Below, in pieces: positions 51,133-59,830 of a stretch of 64,000 nucleotides of DNA (the first letter of the stretch is position 1; each line of letters begins with the position of its first letter). The stretch is from Anaerolineae bacterium (GTDB taxonomy: Bacteria > Chloroflexota > Anaerolineae > Aggregatilineales > Phototrophicaceae). Position numbers and translations under genes: made by a program. The notes below the pieces were generated by a model. That model saw only the letters and a program-made list of their open reading frames with translations. It did no database searches and was not told the DNA's origin. The stretch covers positions 1-64,000 of the forward strand of contig JAIOHM010000146.1 of assembly GCA_019912965.1 (NCBI GenBank), read 5' to 3'.

Positions 51133-52062
51133 TTAACGCTGCGATGCGCTCCGCCCCTGCATCACCAGCGAGACACCAACGAGGGCGGTGGAAGCAAACA
51201 GCATCAGGGTCGAGATCGCGTTGATTTCCGGCGGCACACGGGTTTTTAACAATCCGTAAACAAAGATAGGCAGGGTGGTTGTGCCAATGCCGGAGACAAA
51301 AAATGTAACGATGAAATCGTCCAGTGAAATCGTAAAAGCCAGCAAACCGCCGGCGATGACACCGGGCAAAATCAGCGGGAAGGTTACGCGCCAGAAGGTG
51401 CGCCATTCGTTCGCGCCCAAATCCCGCGCGGCTTCTTCAAAACGCGGATTCATATCGGCAAAGCGGGCGCGTACCACAATGGCTACATAAGAGATGCAGA
51501 AAGCCACATGACCGATGATGATCGTGCCGAAACCGGGTGCGGCGCGCAGACCATCATTCAGCGAATTGGCGTAATCAAACAGGATGCGGAAGAACACCGC
51601 CAGCGAAATGGCCTGTGTAATTTCGGGGATGACGATGGGCAGGTACAGCAGGGCATCCAGCACGGCTTTGCCGGGAAAGCGTCCCCGAACCAGACTCATG
51701 GCGACCAGTGTCCCGATCACAGTTGAAATCATGGTGGTCACTGCGCCCACCAGCAGACTATTTTTGACCGAATTCAACATCAATTCGGTCGAGAAACGGG
51801 CGCTTTCCGTGCCAGCACTAATGGCATTGGCGAAGATGTTTTCATACCACTGGGTGGTAAAACCGCGCCATACCGATACGGTTTCGGCGTTGTTGAACGA
51901 GAATACAATCAGGATGACGATTGGCACCCACAGGAAGAAGTAGGCAAAAACAGGGTCAGCAATCATCAGGATTTTACCCGCGCGACGGATGAGCATGTCG
52001 CGGCGGATTTTGGAACGGTCGAATTCGATTTCGCCAGCTTGTACAACCGCCTGATTGGTCAT
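51133..52062 (-). CDS. potC: Polyamine ABC transporter permease PotC
   Basis: 309 residues. Six helices, of which the first follows a cytoplasmic N-terminus of about 35 residues longer than in E. coli PotC. The EAA loop EEAARDLGANEWRTFWRVTF PLIL is present. Start overlaps the potB stop by one base (TGATG). FNNAETVSVWRGFTTQWYEN is the first outer loop, typical of PotC. Confidence 0.9.
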   Translation of the reverse strand: MTNQAVVQAGEIEFDRSKIRRDMLIRRAGKILMIADPVFAYFFLWVPIVILIVFSFNNAETVSVWRGFTTQWYENIFANAISAGTESARFSTELMLNSVKNSLLVGAVTTMISTVIGTLVAMSLVRGRFPGKAVLDALLYLPIVIPEITQAISLAVFFRILFDYANSLNDGLRAAPGFGTIIIGHVAFCISYVAIVVRARFADMNPRFEEAARDLGANEWRTFWRVTFPLILPGVIAGGLLAFTISLDDFIVTFFVSGIGTTTLPIFVYGLLKTRVPPEINAISTLMLFASTALVGVSLVMQGRSASQR

Positions 52063-52931
52063 CAGAGCAATCCTCCCTGGCGGTCGCCAAAGCGGACGTA
52101 GACCAGCAGCGCGATCATAACCATCGCCATCATGACGACTGACAGCGCCGAACCGAGGGGTTGGTTACCCTGTCCCTTGAACTGCTGGTTAATCAGGTTG
52201 CCGATCATGATGCCCTGCGTTCCACCGAGCAAATCGGGTGTGACGAACGCGCCAATCGTCGGGATAAACACCAGAATAAATCCGGCGATGACCCCCGGCA
52301 GCGTCATCGGGAACACAATTTTCCAGAAGGCCGACCAATCATTTGCGCCCAAATCGTGGGCGGCTTCCACAAAGCGGAAGTCAAATCGCTCGACCGATGA
52401 GTAGATGGGCAGCACCATGAACGGCAGGTAGCCATACACCAGACCGACCAGCACCGCGCCGGGTGTGTTCAGGATTTGCAGCGGTTCAGAGATAAGGCCT
52501 AACGTCTGCATGAGGGAATTAAATGTGCCTTCGCGCCCCATAATGGTCTGGAGGGCATAGGTACGCACCAGAAAATTCGTCCAGAATGGCAGAATAATCA
52601 GGAACAAGGCCAGCGACCGCACCCAGGCCTTCTTGCGGGTGCTGATGAAAAACGCCAGCGGATAGCCAACCAGCAGGCAGATCACCGTCGTCTGAAAGGC
52701 AATCCACACCGAGTCGGTCAGCACGCCGCTGAATACATCAAAGACGCGCTCGTAATTCGCCAGCGTAAAAGGCATGATGCCTTGTCCGCCGCGTCCGCGC
52801 GTCAGAAAGCTGACGACGAGGACAATCAATACAGGTAACAGGAAAAAAAGACCCAACCAGATAATGGCGGGCAGGGCGAGTAAGAAACCTTTAGATTTTT
52901 CTCTCGTCCGAAGCTGGGCATTTTCTGCCAT
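52062..52931 (-). CDS. potB: Polyamine ABC transporter permease PotB
   Basis: 289 residues from ATG 52931 (GGAGG upstream). Six helices; FFLLPVLIVLVVSFLTRGRG starts the family line, and the EAA loop VEAAHDLGANDWSAFWKIVF is intact. TNFLVRTYALQTIMGREGTF matches PotB. First gene of the operon potB-potC-three potD-potA, on the minus strand. The intergenic region up to the divergent aldolase at 53148 must hold its promoter. Confidence 0.9.
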   Translation of the reverse strand: MAENAQLRTREKSKGFLLALPAIIWLGLFFLLPVLIVLVVSFLTRGRGGQGIMPFTLANYERVFDVFSGVLTDSVWIAFQTTVICLLVGYPLAFFISTRKKAWVRSLALFLIILPFWTNFLVRTYALQTIMGREGTFNSLMQTLGLISEPLQILNTPGAVLVGLVYGYLPFMVLPIYSSVERFDFRFVEAAHDLGANDWSAFWKIVFPMTLPGVIAGFILVFIPTIGAFVTPDLLGGTQGIMIGNLINQQFKGQGNQPLGSALSVVMMAMVMIALLVYVRFGDRQGGLL

Positions 52932-53147
52932 CCGAAGCCTCCCCGAACGACCCCAATTGCGACACAGCGCAAATAATAAATCGGGATACCCGTTTGGGCA
53001 AATACAATAATTAAACGAATTTTCCACGATGGGATGGGGTGATTATGACCAAATATTTCAAGGGATGCAAGTGCAGAAATCAATCTCAATCGTGGTATGA
53101 TTGAAGGCATGTGTATCAGGTTATTTGGATTTGAAAGGACTAATCTC

Positions 53148-54251
53148 ATGGTGATTGCCGCACCTCCTGAAAAAACACTCAGTATTGACCGGATTGCTGA
53201 ACTGCTGGGGAGCGATGCAGACAACCTGCTGAACCATACCAGCCAAACGATTAGCAAAGACGTGCTGTACCTACCGGGTTCAGATTTCGTCAACCGCGTC
53301 TGGACGAATTCTGATCGTTCGCCGCAGGTGCTTCGCAGTTTGCAGCAGATGTTCGATCATGGCCGTCTGGGCGGAACGGGCTATCTCTCAATCCTGCCAG
53401 TCGATCAAGGGATTGAACATTCGGCGGGCGCTTCGTTCGCCAAAAACCCGGCCTATTTTGACCCGGATAATATCGTCAAACTGGCAATTGAAGGCGGCTG
53501 TAACGCGGTCGCTTCCACATTCGGCGTGCTGGGCGCAGTCGCCCGCAAATATGCCCACCGGATTCCGTTCATGGTCAAGATCAACCATAACGAACTGCTG
53601 ACCTTCCCCAACAAATTCGATCAGATTATGTTCGGGACGATCAAAGAAGCCTGGAACATGGGCGCAGTTTCGGTCGGTGCGACGGTTTATTTCGGCTCTG
53701 ACGAAAGCACCCGTCAACTGGTGAGCGTGGCAGAAGCCTTCGCCTATGCTCATGAACTGGGGATGGCGACGGTGCTGTGGTGCTACACCCGCAATCCGGG
53801 CTTCAAGGTCAACGGCACAAATCACGAAACCTCAGCCGATCTGACCGGACAGGCTAACCATCTCGGCGTGACGATTCAGGCCGATATTGTGAAGCAAAAA
53901 CTGCCGACTCAAAATGGCGGTTTCAAGGCGCTGAACACGGGCGGTTCGTCCTATGGCAAGCTGGACGAACGCATTTACACCAAGCTCACCAGCGATCATC
54001 CAATTGATCTGACACGCTATCAGGTTGCCAATGGTTACATGGGGCGGGCGGGGTTGATTAACTCCGGCGGCGCTTCGGGTGGCGAAAGCGATCTGGCAGA
54101 GGCCGTGACCACCGCCGTCATTAACAAACGCGCGGGCGGCATGGGTCTGATCAGCGGGCGCAAGGCGTTCCAACGTCCGATGGGCGAAGGCGCGGCGCTG
54201 CTGCGGGCGATTCAGGATGTGTATCTGTGCGATGATGTGACGATTGCGTAA
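53148..54251 (+). CDS. fbaB: Class I fructose-bisphosphate aldolase (DhnA type)
   Basis: 367 residues from ATG 53148 (GAAAGGA upstream). [20 protein letters not shown] (the Asp), [37 protein letters not shown] (Lys region), [31 protein letters not shown] and the C-terminal phosphate site [19 protein letters not shown] fit archaeal/E. coli FbaB-type aldolases. Cuts fructose-1,6-bisphosphate through a lysine Schiff base. A strong terminator follows. Confidence 0.9.
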   Translation: MVIAAPPEKTLSIDRIAELLGSDADNLLNHTSQTISKDVLYLPGSDFVNRVWTNSDRSPQVLRSLQQMFDHGRLGGTGYLSILPVDQGIEHSAGASFAKNPAYFDPDNIVKLAIEGGCNAVASTFGVLGAVARKYAHRIPFMVKINHNELLTFPNKFDQIMFGTIKEAWNMGAVSVGATVYFGSDESTRQLVSVAEAFAYAHELGMATVLWCYTRNPGFKVNGTNHETSADLTGQANHLGVTIQADIVKQKLPTQNGGFKALNTGGSSYGKLDERIYTKLTSDHPIDLTRYQVANGYMGRAGLINSGGASGGESDLAEAVTTAVINKRAGGMGLISGRKAFQRPMGEGAALLRAIQDVYLCDDVTIA

Positions 54252-54265
54252 GCAGATTTTCAAAC

Positions 54266-54298
54266 CGGGGCAGGCAAACACACCTGCCCCGATTGTTT
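54266..54298 (+). terminator. Terminator after fbaB
   Basis: CGGGGCAGG (54266-54274) pairs CCTGCCCCG (54283-54291), then ATTGTTTAA. Confidence 0.72.
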
Positions 54299-55127
54299 AA
54301 TCGTCATCGTCGCTGTTGCCGCGTCCGTTCCCTTGTCCTTGACCGGGATTATTGCCACCGGGATTGTTGCTATTTCCCCCACCCTGCTCACAGCGGCGGC
54401 GCCAGCCGTTGGCAGGTGCCCAATCGGGCGGCGGGTTGCTGCATGAGCCGTCATCAGTCCAAACTTCACCGGTATTCGGGTTCACATCCACATCAATATT
54501 GACCACAATCACCGTGATAGCGATGATAACGTTGGTGCTATCGCCCGGTATCCCCTCAACATGCAGCACATCATCAATCTGAATGACGCCCAGAATCGGG
54601 TCGGTGGGGTTGATGATGATTTCGATGCCATAGATGACGATCACATTATCGCGGATTTCATCAACTGGGCCTTCGATGATGATGATCGAATCGAGCGTCG
54701 GTTCGAGGGTCGTTTCTGGCGTGATTTCCGGAGTCGGTTCGGTGGTTGCCTCGGCTGTTAAGGTGGCCGTCGGCTCAAGTGTTGCCGTTAGCGATGGAAC
54801 GATTTCGGGTGTTACTTCGACAGTGGCGATTTCAGCAGGCAGCGTCGCACTGGGTGCTGTAGTCAGAACCGGAGTGGGCGTCGTCGATTTTTGCTGTCCA
54901 ACGCCGCCGATCACAACGATGCCTATGACCACGATCACCACGACCAATGCACCGACAATGGCGGGAAGGCTTACAAGCGGTGTAGGGGCAGGCATGGGTG
55001 GCAGATTCATCGCGTTCAGCATTTGAGCGCGAATAGCCTCGAAGGCATCCGGGCGGAGTTCTGGCTGTGGCGCGTTTTGCAGCCGCGCAATCAGGTTTTG
55101 TTCTTCCGGGGTAAGTTGTTCAGCCAT
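54297..55127 (-). CDS. Anti-sigma factor-like protein with secreted WAPANGWRRRCE module
   Basis: 276 residues. A short cytoplasmic part (about 1-46: LTPEEQNLIARLQNAPQPEL; FEAIRAQMLNAM) where an anti-sigma domain is expected, one membrane helix (about 54-76: IVGALVVVIVVIGIVVIGGV), a Thr/Pro/Glu-rich stalk (80-145), then an outer beta domain (about 146-225: IIIIEGPVDEIRDNVIVIYG; IDDVLHVEGIPGD) and DWAPANGWRRRCEQGGG with a Gly/Asn/Asp tail. The outer module is repeated in the secreted protein at 55908. It starts one base after the ECF sigma gene, the usual sigma/anti-sigma order. Confidence 0.72.
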   Translation of the reverse strand: MAEQLTPEEQNLIARLQNAPQPELRPDAFEAIRAQMLNAMNLPPMPAPTPLVSLPAIVGALVVVIVVIGIVVIGGVGQQKSTTPTPVLTTAPSATLPAEIATVEVTPEIVPSLTATLEPTATLTAEATTEPTPEITPETTLEPTLDSIIIIEGPVDEIRDNVIVIYGIEIIINPTDPILGVIQIDDVLHVEGIPGDSTNVIIAITVIVVNIDVDVNPNTGEVWTDDGSCSNPPPDWAPANGWRRRCEQGGGNSNNPGGNNPGQGQGNGRGNSDDDD

Positions 55128-55128
55128 G

Positions 55129-55704
55129 TTAGTCTTCCCCGCGTAGATAGCTGCGCGCTTTGCCGCGTTCGCCCAATGCTTCCGCCAGCGCCTTCAACGC
55201 CCGGTGCTGCATGACGCGGATCGAACCCTCTGATTTGTTCAGCACTTTGGCAACTTCATCATGCGGAAGCTGCTGCATAAAACGCAAGATCAACAGGGTT
55301 TGGTAATCCTCGGATAAGGTTGCCAATGCCTGCCGCAGCCGTTCCCGTTCTTCGGCTTTCGCGGTTTTGCCGAATGGATCGGTGTCATCGCTGGGATGGG
55401 AATCTGAAATCGGTTCGGCAGATGCGCGACGTTTGCTGCGGTAATGGTCTGCAATCTGGGTGGCAGCGATGCGGAACAACCATGCGCCGAAGGGGATACC
55501 CGAATCGGTATAAGACGGTAAACCCTGCACCATCCGCAGAAAAACTTCCGCCGTCAGGTCTTCCGCCAGCATATCCGACTCAACGCGATAACTTACATAG
55601 CGAAAGACTGCCTGTGCGTAACCTTCATAAAGCGCGCTCACGGCGTCTCGGTCTCCGGCCTTCGCGCTGGCAATAAGTTCACGTTCATTTGGTAAGGGTT
55701 GCAT
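55129..55704 (-). CDS. ECF-type RNA polymerase sigma factor
   Basis: 191 residues. Region 2 (about 10-85): ALYEGYAQAVFRYVSYRVES, AEDLTAEVFLRMVQGLP and GAWLFRIAATQIADHYRSK. Region 4 (about 125-180): LATLSEDYQTLLILRFMQQL and VAKVLNKSEGSIRVMQHRAL. No C-terminal extension. AGGGG precedes the ATG. Its gene is followed by the membrane anti-sigma-like gene, and it is divergent from the gene for a secreted protein with the same outer module. Confidence 0.9.
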   Translation of the reverse strand: MQPLPNERELIASAKAGDRDAVSALYEGYAQAVFRYVSYRVESDMLAEDLTAEVFLRMVQGLPSYTDSGIPFGAWLFRIAATQIADHYRSKRRASAEPISDSHPSDDTDPFGKTAKAEERERLRQALATLSEDYQTLLILRFMQQLPHDEVAKVLNKSEGSIRVMQHRALKALAEALGERGKARSYLRGED

Positions 55705-55797
55705 CCCCTGATTATGCCCTTTATCCCCGTTTCATGCACCATAAGACTGCCTGTTTTAATCTGTTCTTCACCTCCTAAAACGCGCTCATAACTGAAA

Positions 55798-55856
55798 TGT
55801 TACAAAAGACAATGTTCATATTTCTTGACACAATGTTCATTGCCGGACTTGTAACA
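55798..55856. promoter_or_regulatory. Regulatory region with direct and inverted repeats
   Basis: Two exact copies of CAATGTTCAT (55810-55819 and 55831-55840) are 21 bases apart, two helical turns, with TTGACA (55825-55830) between. TGTTACAA (55798-55805) and TTGTAACA (55849-55856) form an outer inverted repeat. The block sits in the intergenic region between the ECF gene and the secreted protein gene. Confidence 0.5.
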
Positions 55857-55907
55857 TCTCCAAAGGATGTGTCGTTATAGGGGGTGACAAGTATAGGAGG
55901 CGATTTT

Positions 55908-56936
55908 ATGTATAAGCGATTACGTTTTGGTTTATCGTCCGCACTCATTCTAACGATGCTGCTGATGGCAGTGGTTATGGTTGGGAATACGGTTGCCGAC
56001 GATGATGACAACTGTCCAGTGGGTCAGGGTTATTGGAAGAACACCGCCCAATGGCCGGTCGTCGAAATCATTATCGGCGGCCAGGTTTATACCCAAGTCG
56101 AACTGCTCAATATCCTCAATACCCCATCCGAAGGCGATGCCAGCCTCATTCTGGCAAGGCAGATCATCGCTGCCAAACTGAATATCGCCAACGGGCAAGA
56201 CCCGACGATTGTTCAGGGGGTCATTGACCAGGCCGACACGCTGCTGGCAACCTACGCCAGCGCGGGCAAACTACCCTACAACATCCCGCCGTCATCAACA
56301 GATGGGCAGACATTGGTGAACGTGGCGACTGTTGCGGATGCCTATAACAATGGTTCGCTAACGCTCAACTGTGCCACCCCAACCCCGGAGGCCACCAGTG
56401 AAGCGACGCCGGAACTGACTCCGACGCCGGAAGCGACACTGGAAGTCACACCTGAAGTTACGCCAGAGGCTACCCCGGAATCCACACCTAATCCCGATGA
56501 TGATGACGACGGTGACATTATCATCGTGATTGAAGGCCCGGTGGAGGCCATCAACATCAACATCATTGTCATTTATGGCATCGAGATTGAAATCAATATT
56601 GATAATCCTGTGCTGACGATTATCCAGATTGGCGACATTGTGCGTGTCGAGGGTGCTGTTAGCGACGACGATGGTGATGACGACGATGACGACAATGGTG
56701 GAAACAAAATCGTCATCATTGCGATAACGATTATTATCATTAATGTGGACATCAACATCGACACGGGCGAAGCGTGGCGTGACAGCGGGGATTGCAGCAA
56801 TCCGCCGCCGCCCTGGGCACCGGCTAACGGCTGGCGTCGCCGCTGCGAACAAGGTGGCGGTGGCAACCCCGGTGGTGGCAATCCCGGCGGTGGCAACGGT
56901 CGCGGTAATGACGATGATGACGATGACGACGATTAG
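55908..56936 (+). CDS. Secreted protein sharing the outer module of the anti-sigma factor
   Basis: 342 residues from ATG 55908 (TAGGAGG upstream). Signal SALILTMLLMAVVMVGNTVA; N-terminal domain (about 30-155: CPVGQGYWKNTAQWPVVEII; LLNILNTPSEGDASLILARQ) of a kind seen in secreted choice-of-anchor proteins; Thr/Pro/Glu linker (160-200); beta module (about 205-295: IIIVIEGPVEAININIIVIYG with an acidic insertion) and PWAPANGWRRRCEQGGG, a Gly-rich stretch and an Asp tail. The beta module and WRRRCE motif align with those of the anti-sigma-like protein. Could be its ligand, rival or target. Confidence 0.75.
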   Translation: MYKRLRFGLSSALILTMLLMAVVMVGNTVADDDDNCPVGQGYWKNTAQWPVVEIIIGGQVYTQVELLNILNTPSEGDASLILARQIIAAKLNIANGQDPTIVQGVIDQADTLLATYASAGKLPYNIPPSSTDGQTLVNVATVADAYNNGSLTLNCATPTPEATSEATPELTPTPEATLEVTPEVTPEATPESTPNPDDDDDGDIIIVIEGPVEAININIIVIYGIEIEINIDNPVLTIIQIGDIVRVEGAVSDDDGDDDDDDNGGNKIVIIAITIIIINVDINIDTGEAWRDSGDCSNPPPPWAPANGWRRRCEQGGGGNPGGGNPGGGNGRGNDDDDDDDD

Positions 56937-56951
56937 GTAGTCCATTTAATC

Positions 56952-56985
56952 GGGGGCGGGAAACATCCTGCCCCTGCATTTTATT
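56952..56985 (+). terminator. Terminator after the secreted-protein gene
   Basis: GGGGGCGGG pairs CCTGCCCC around AAACAT, then TGCATTTTATT. Confidence 0.6.
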
Positions 56986-56988
56986 GTG

Positions 56989-58347
56989 ATGAACATGACA
57001 CACCATTTTAAGAGATTGTTTGCCCCGGTTGACATCGCCGGGCTGGTGTATTTCCGGCTGTTATTCGGCGCGATTATGCTGTGGGAAGTCTGGCGTTTTC
57101 TCGGTCAGGGGCGGATCGAGGACTACTATCTGCGTCCGGTTTTCCAGTTTAAATATTATGGCTTCGAGTGGGTGCAAACGCCACCGGGAATCGGGTTGTA
57201 CATCCATTTCATCGTGCTGGGCGTGGCAGCAATCTGCATCATCCTCGGTCTGTGGTATCGCCTGAGCGCGGCGGTATTTTTCGTCGGCTTTAGCTATGTT
57301 TATCTGCTCGACCAGACCTACTATCTGAATCACCATTATCTGGTGTGCCTCATCAGCTTTTTGATGATTTTCATCCCGGCGCACCGTGCTTTTTCGCTGG
57401 ATGCGTGGCGCAAACCGTCGCTGCGGACGGATAGCATTCCGGCGTGGTCGCTGTGGCTGCTGCGCGGGCAGATCGGTCTGGTGTATTTTTTCGCAGGTAT
57501 CGCCAAACTGAACGGCGACTGGCTGGCGGGGCAGCCGATGAGTATGTGGCTGGCTGATCGAACCGATTTCCCGGTCATCGGCCATCTGTTCACTGAAAGC
57601 TGGATGGTTTTGGCTTTTTCTTACGGCGGACTGCTGTTCGATCTTTCGGCGTTTCCGCTGCTGCTGTGGCGGCGAACCCGCTGGATGGGGCTGGGCATTG
57701 GCCTTGCCTTTCACCTGACCAATTATCAACTCTTCAACATTGGCATTTTCCCGTGGTTCATGCTGGCGGCGAACCTGCTGTTCCTCGACTCCGATTGGCC
57801 GCGCCGTATTTTGCACATTGTGAGACTTCCGCCAGAGGCTAAAACTGAACAGGGTAATTCTCCTGTTGGACTCAGTGAACATCGGCAAAGCATGATTATG
57901 GCGGCGTTGGGTATCTATTTCGCGGTTCAGATTTTTCTGCCGCTGCGCCACTTTTTGTATCCGGGGGATGTGAACTGGACGGAACAGGGACACCGTTTTT
58001 CGTGGCATATGAAACTGCGCGATAAAGAATCCAGCGTCCGTTTTTTCATCACTGATCCGGTGACAGGGACAAGTTGGGAGGCCGAACCGGAACGCTATCT
58101 GACGGAACGGCAGCTTGATGAGATGAGCAGCCGCCCGGATATGATTTTGCAATTCGCCCATTATCTGGCTGCGCTGATGCTGGAGGATGATTATGAACGG
58201 GTGGAAGTTCGCACACTGGCGGTGGCCTCGCTGAACGGACGCAAGCCACAACTGCTGATTGATCCGCAGGTTGATCTGGCTGCCCAACCGCGTTTACTGG
58301 GAATCTCCGATTGGATTATGCCGCTGATTGAACCGCTTGTCCGCTAA
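56989..58347 (+). CDS. HTTM-domain membrane protein (vitamin K-dependent carboxylase-like)
   Basis: 452 residues. About eight helices. RLFAPVDIAGLVYFRLLFGA is the family opening, YYLNHHYLVCLISFLMIFIP and AHRAFSLDAW the conserved loops, QIGLVYFFAGIAKLNGDWLA the HTTM signature (YF-AGxAKlN-DWL), followed by FSYGGLLFDLSAFPLLLWRR. The C-terminal 120 residues are soluble (WTEQGHRFSWHMKLRDKESS). Members of the clan include gamma-glutamyl carboxylase, but most bacterial ones are of unknown action. Follows a terminator, so it is a separate transcript. Confidence 0.87.
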   Translation: MNMTHHFKRLFAPVDIAGLVYFRLLFGAIMLWEVWRFLGQGRIEDYYLRPVFQFKYYGFEWVQTPPGIGLYIHFIVLGVAAICIILGLWYRLSAAVFFVGFSYVYLLDQTYYLNHHYLVCLISFLMIFIPAHRAFSLDAWRKPSLRTDSIPAWSLWLLRGQIGLVYFFAGIAKLNGDWLAGQPMSMWLADRTDFPVIGHLFTESWMVLAFSYGGLLFDLSAFPLLLWRRTRWMGLGIGLAFHLTNYQLFNIGIFPWFMLAANLLFLDSDWPRRILHIVRLPPEAKTEQGNSPVGLSEHRQSMIMAALGIYFAVQIFLPLRHFLYPGDVNWTEQGHRFSWHMKLRDKESSVRFFITDPVTGTSWEAEPERYLTERQLDEMSSRPDMILQFAHYLAALMLEDDYERVEVRTLAVASLNGRKPQLLIDPQVDLAAQPRLLGISDWIMPLIEPLVR

Positions 58348-58388
58348 AAGAGATGTTATAATTTTGCTTGAAGCGAAAGAGGCGCGGC

Positions 58389-58946
58389 ATGGCTATACCC
58401 AAACAAAAATCGTATACCGTTGATGAGTTTGAGGCATTTATTGCTCGACCAGAAAATCAGGATCGTTTATTCGAACTTATTGACGGGGAGATTGTCGAAA
58501 AAATGCCCACCGAGCGACACGGCTTTATTGCGGTCAACGTCAGCACCGAACTGCGCGTCGAGGTGAAACGTACCGGAAAAGGACGGGTTGTGGCTGAGGT
58601 GCGGCATCGTACCGCAAATGATGATTACAATGCGCGCCAGCCAGATATTTCCTATTACATGGATGCCGAACGCCCAATTGTTGATCGTGGTGCAGTGCGC
58701 CAGTTGCCGGATTTGGCGGTGGAGATCAAATCCCCTGATGATTCCTACCGCAGAATGCGCGAAAAAGCCGATTATTATCTGGCAAACGGAACCAAAATGG
58801 TTTGGTTGATTTACCCTGAAAAGCGGCTGGTGGAAGTTTTTATACTCGGCGGCGATTCCCAAATTCTCGACGAGAGCGATGCGCTGGATTGTGGCGATAT
58901 TATTCCCGGTTTCAAGCTGGCTGTGCGCGATATTTTCGCGGAATAA
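58389..58946 (+). CDS. Uma2-family putative endonuclease (DUF820)
   Basis: 185 residues from ATG 58389 (GAGG upstream). YTVDEFEAFIARPENQDRLF, ELIDGEIVEKMPTERHG, RQPDISYYMDAERP, LPDLAVEIKSPDDSYRRMRE (PD..ExK) and YLANGTKMVWLIYPEKRLVE are those of the Uma2/DUF820 restriction-fold family, abundant in Cyanobacteria and Chloroflexota. Catalytic Asp, Glu and Lys are kept. Target unknown. Ends two bases before the convergent rsmA gene. Confidence 0.85.
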   Translation: MAIPKQKSYTVDEFEAFIARPENQDRLFELIDGEIVEKMPTERHGFIAVNVSTELRVEVKRTGKGRVVAEVRHRTANDDYNARQPDISYYMDAERPIVDRGAVRQLPDLAVEIKSPDDSYRRMREKADYYLANGTKMVWLIYPEKRLVEVFILGGDSQILDESDALDCGDIIPGFKLAVRDIFAE

Positions 58947-58948
58947 CG

Positions 58949-59773
58949 TTATACCCCCAATTGTCCTGCTGCCCGTGCTAACGCGGCCCATTCGTCCAGC
59001 GTCAGGGTTTCGGCGCGGCGGCGGGAGTCTATGCCCGAAGCTGCAAATAACTGCTCGGCGGCTGCGCTTTCCAGCCGCATTCCGCTGCTGATCGAATTCC
59101 GCAACTGCTTGCGTTTTTGCCCAAAGCCCGCCCGTACCATTCGGAAAAACAGTTTCTCATCCGGCACATCAACAGGCGGTTGAGCATAGGTATCAATCCG
59201 CACAACCGCACTCTCCACATCCGGGCGCGGCCAGAACACGCTGGGATTTAGGCGGGTGATGATGCGCGGCTGACCGAAGAACTGCACACTCACCGTCAGG
59301 ATACCCATATCGTCCGGCTTGGCGACCAGCCGTTCCGCCACTTCAAGCTGCATGGTCAGCAGCAATCGTTTGGGACGATGATTATTTTCCAGCAGATGAC
59401 GCAAAATCGCGCTGGTGATGTAATACGGTACATTTGCGACCACCACATACGGATCAGGCCGCATGATGGTCGCCACATCCACCGTCAGAATATCCTGAAA
59501 AATCACCTGTACATTATCAAACGGCGCAAGCGTTTCTTCGAGGACGGGCTGCAAACGGTCATCCAGTTCAACCGCAACGACCCGATGCGCCATGCGCGCC
59601 AGCCGTTCGGTCATCAAACCTGTTCCCGGCCCAACTTCCAGCACGTTGTCATCCGGCATTAGTTCGGCGCTGGCGACGATTTTTTCCAGCATGTTGGGAT
59701 CGTGCAGAAAGTTTTGCCCCAGACTCTTTTTCGGCTGGATGTCGTGGGCTTCTAATTGGGATTTGGGATTCAT
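58949..59773 (-). CDS. rsmA: 16S rRNA dimethyladenosine transferase RsmA/KsgA
   Basis: 274 residues. KKSLGQNFLHDPNMLEKIVA, VLEVGPGTGLMTERLARMAH (SAM motif), VVANVPYYITSAILRHLLEN (NxPY catalytic motif), PDDMGILTVSVQFFGQPRII, FWPRPDVESAVVRID and FGQKRKQLRNSIS are all present. Methylates A1518/A1519 of 16S rRNA. The G5/3D wall-protein gene precedes it in the same orientation, a linkage known from Bacillus (yabE-rnmV-ksgA). Confidence 0.93.
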   Translation of the reverse strand: MNPKSQLEAHDIQPKKSLGQNFLHDPNMLEKIVASAELMPDDNVLEVGPGTGLMTERLARMAHRVVAVELDDRLQPVLEETLAPFDNVQVIFQDILTVDVATIMRPDPYVVVANVPYYITSAILRHLLENNHRPKRLLLTMQLEVAERLVAKPDDMGILTVSVQFFGQPRIITRLNPSVFWPRPDVESAVVRIDTYAQPPVDVPDEKLFFRMVRAGFGQKRKQLRNSISSGMRLESAAAEQLFAASGIDSRRRAETLTLDEWAALARAAGQLGV

Positions 59774-59799
59774 GGGACAACGATTCCTTAGGGATGCAG

Positions 59800-59830
59800 G
59801 TAGGGACGTTCGCGGGTCGGACGCCCCTAC
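59800..59830. repeat. Dispersed GTAGGGACG palindrome at a stop codon
   Basis: GTAGGGACGT and ACGCCCCTAC arms. On the minus strand its TAG (59829-59827) is the stop codon of the G5/3D-protein gene, as seen for the ECF41 gene at 12616. Confidence 0.6.

Noticed and set aside
56669-56700. GAT/GAC-rich run considered as a microsatellite
   Set aside because: It is in frame and codes for the acidic insertion of the secreted protein.
57061-58287. 408-codon minus-strand frame opposite the HTTM gene
   Set aside because: Shadow of a gene with clear family motifs; highly biased composition and no ribosome site.
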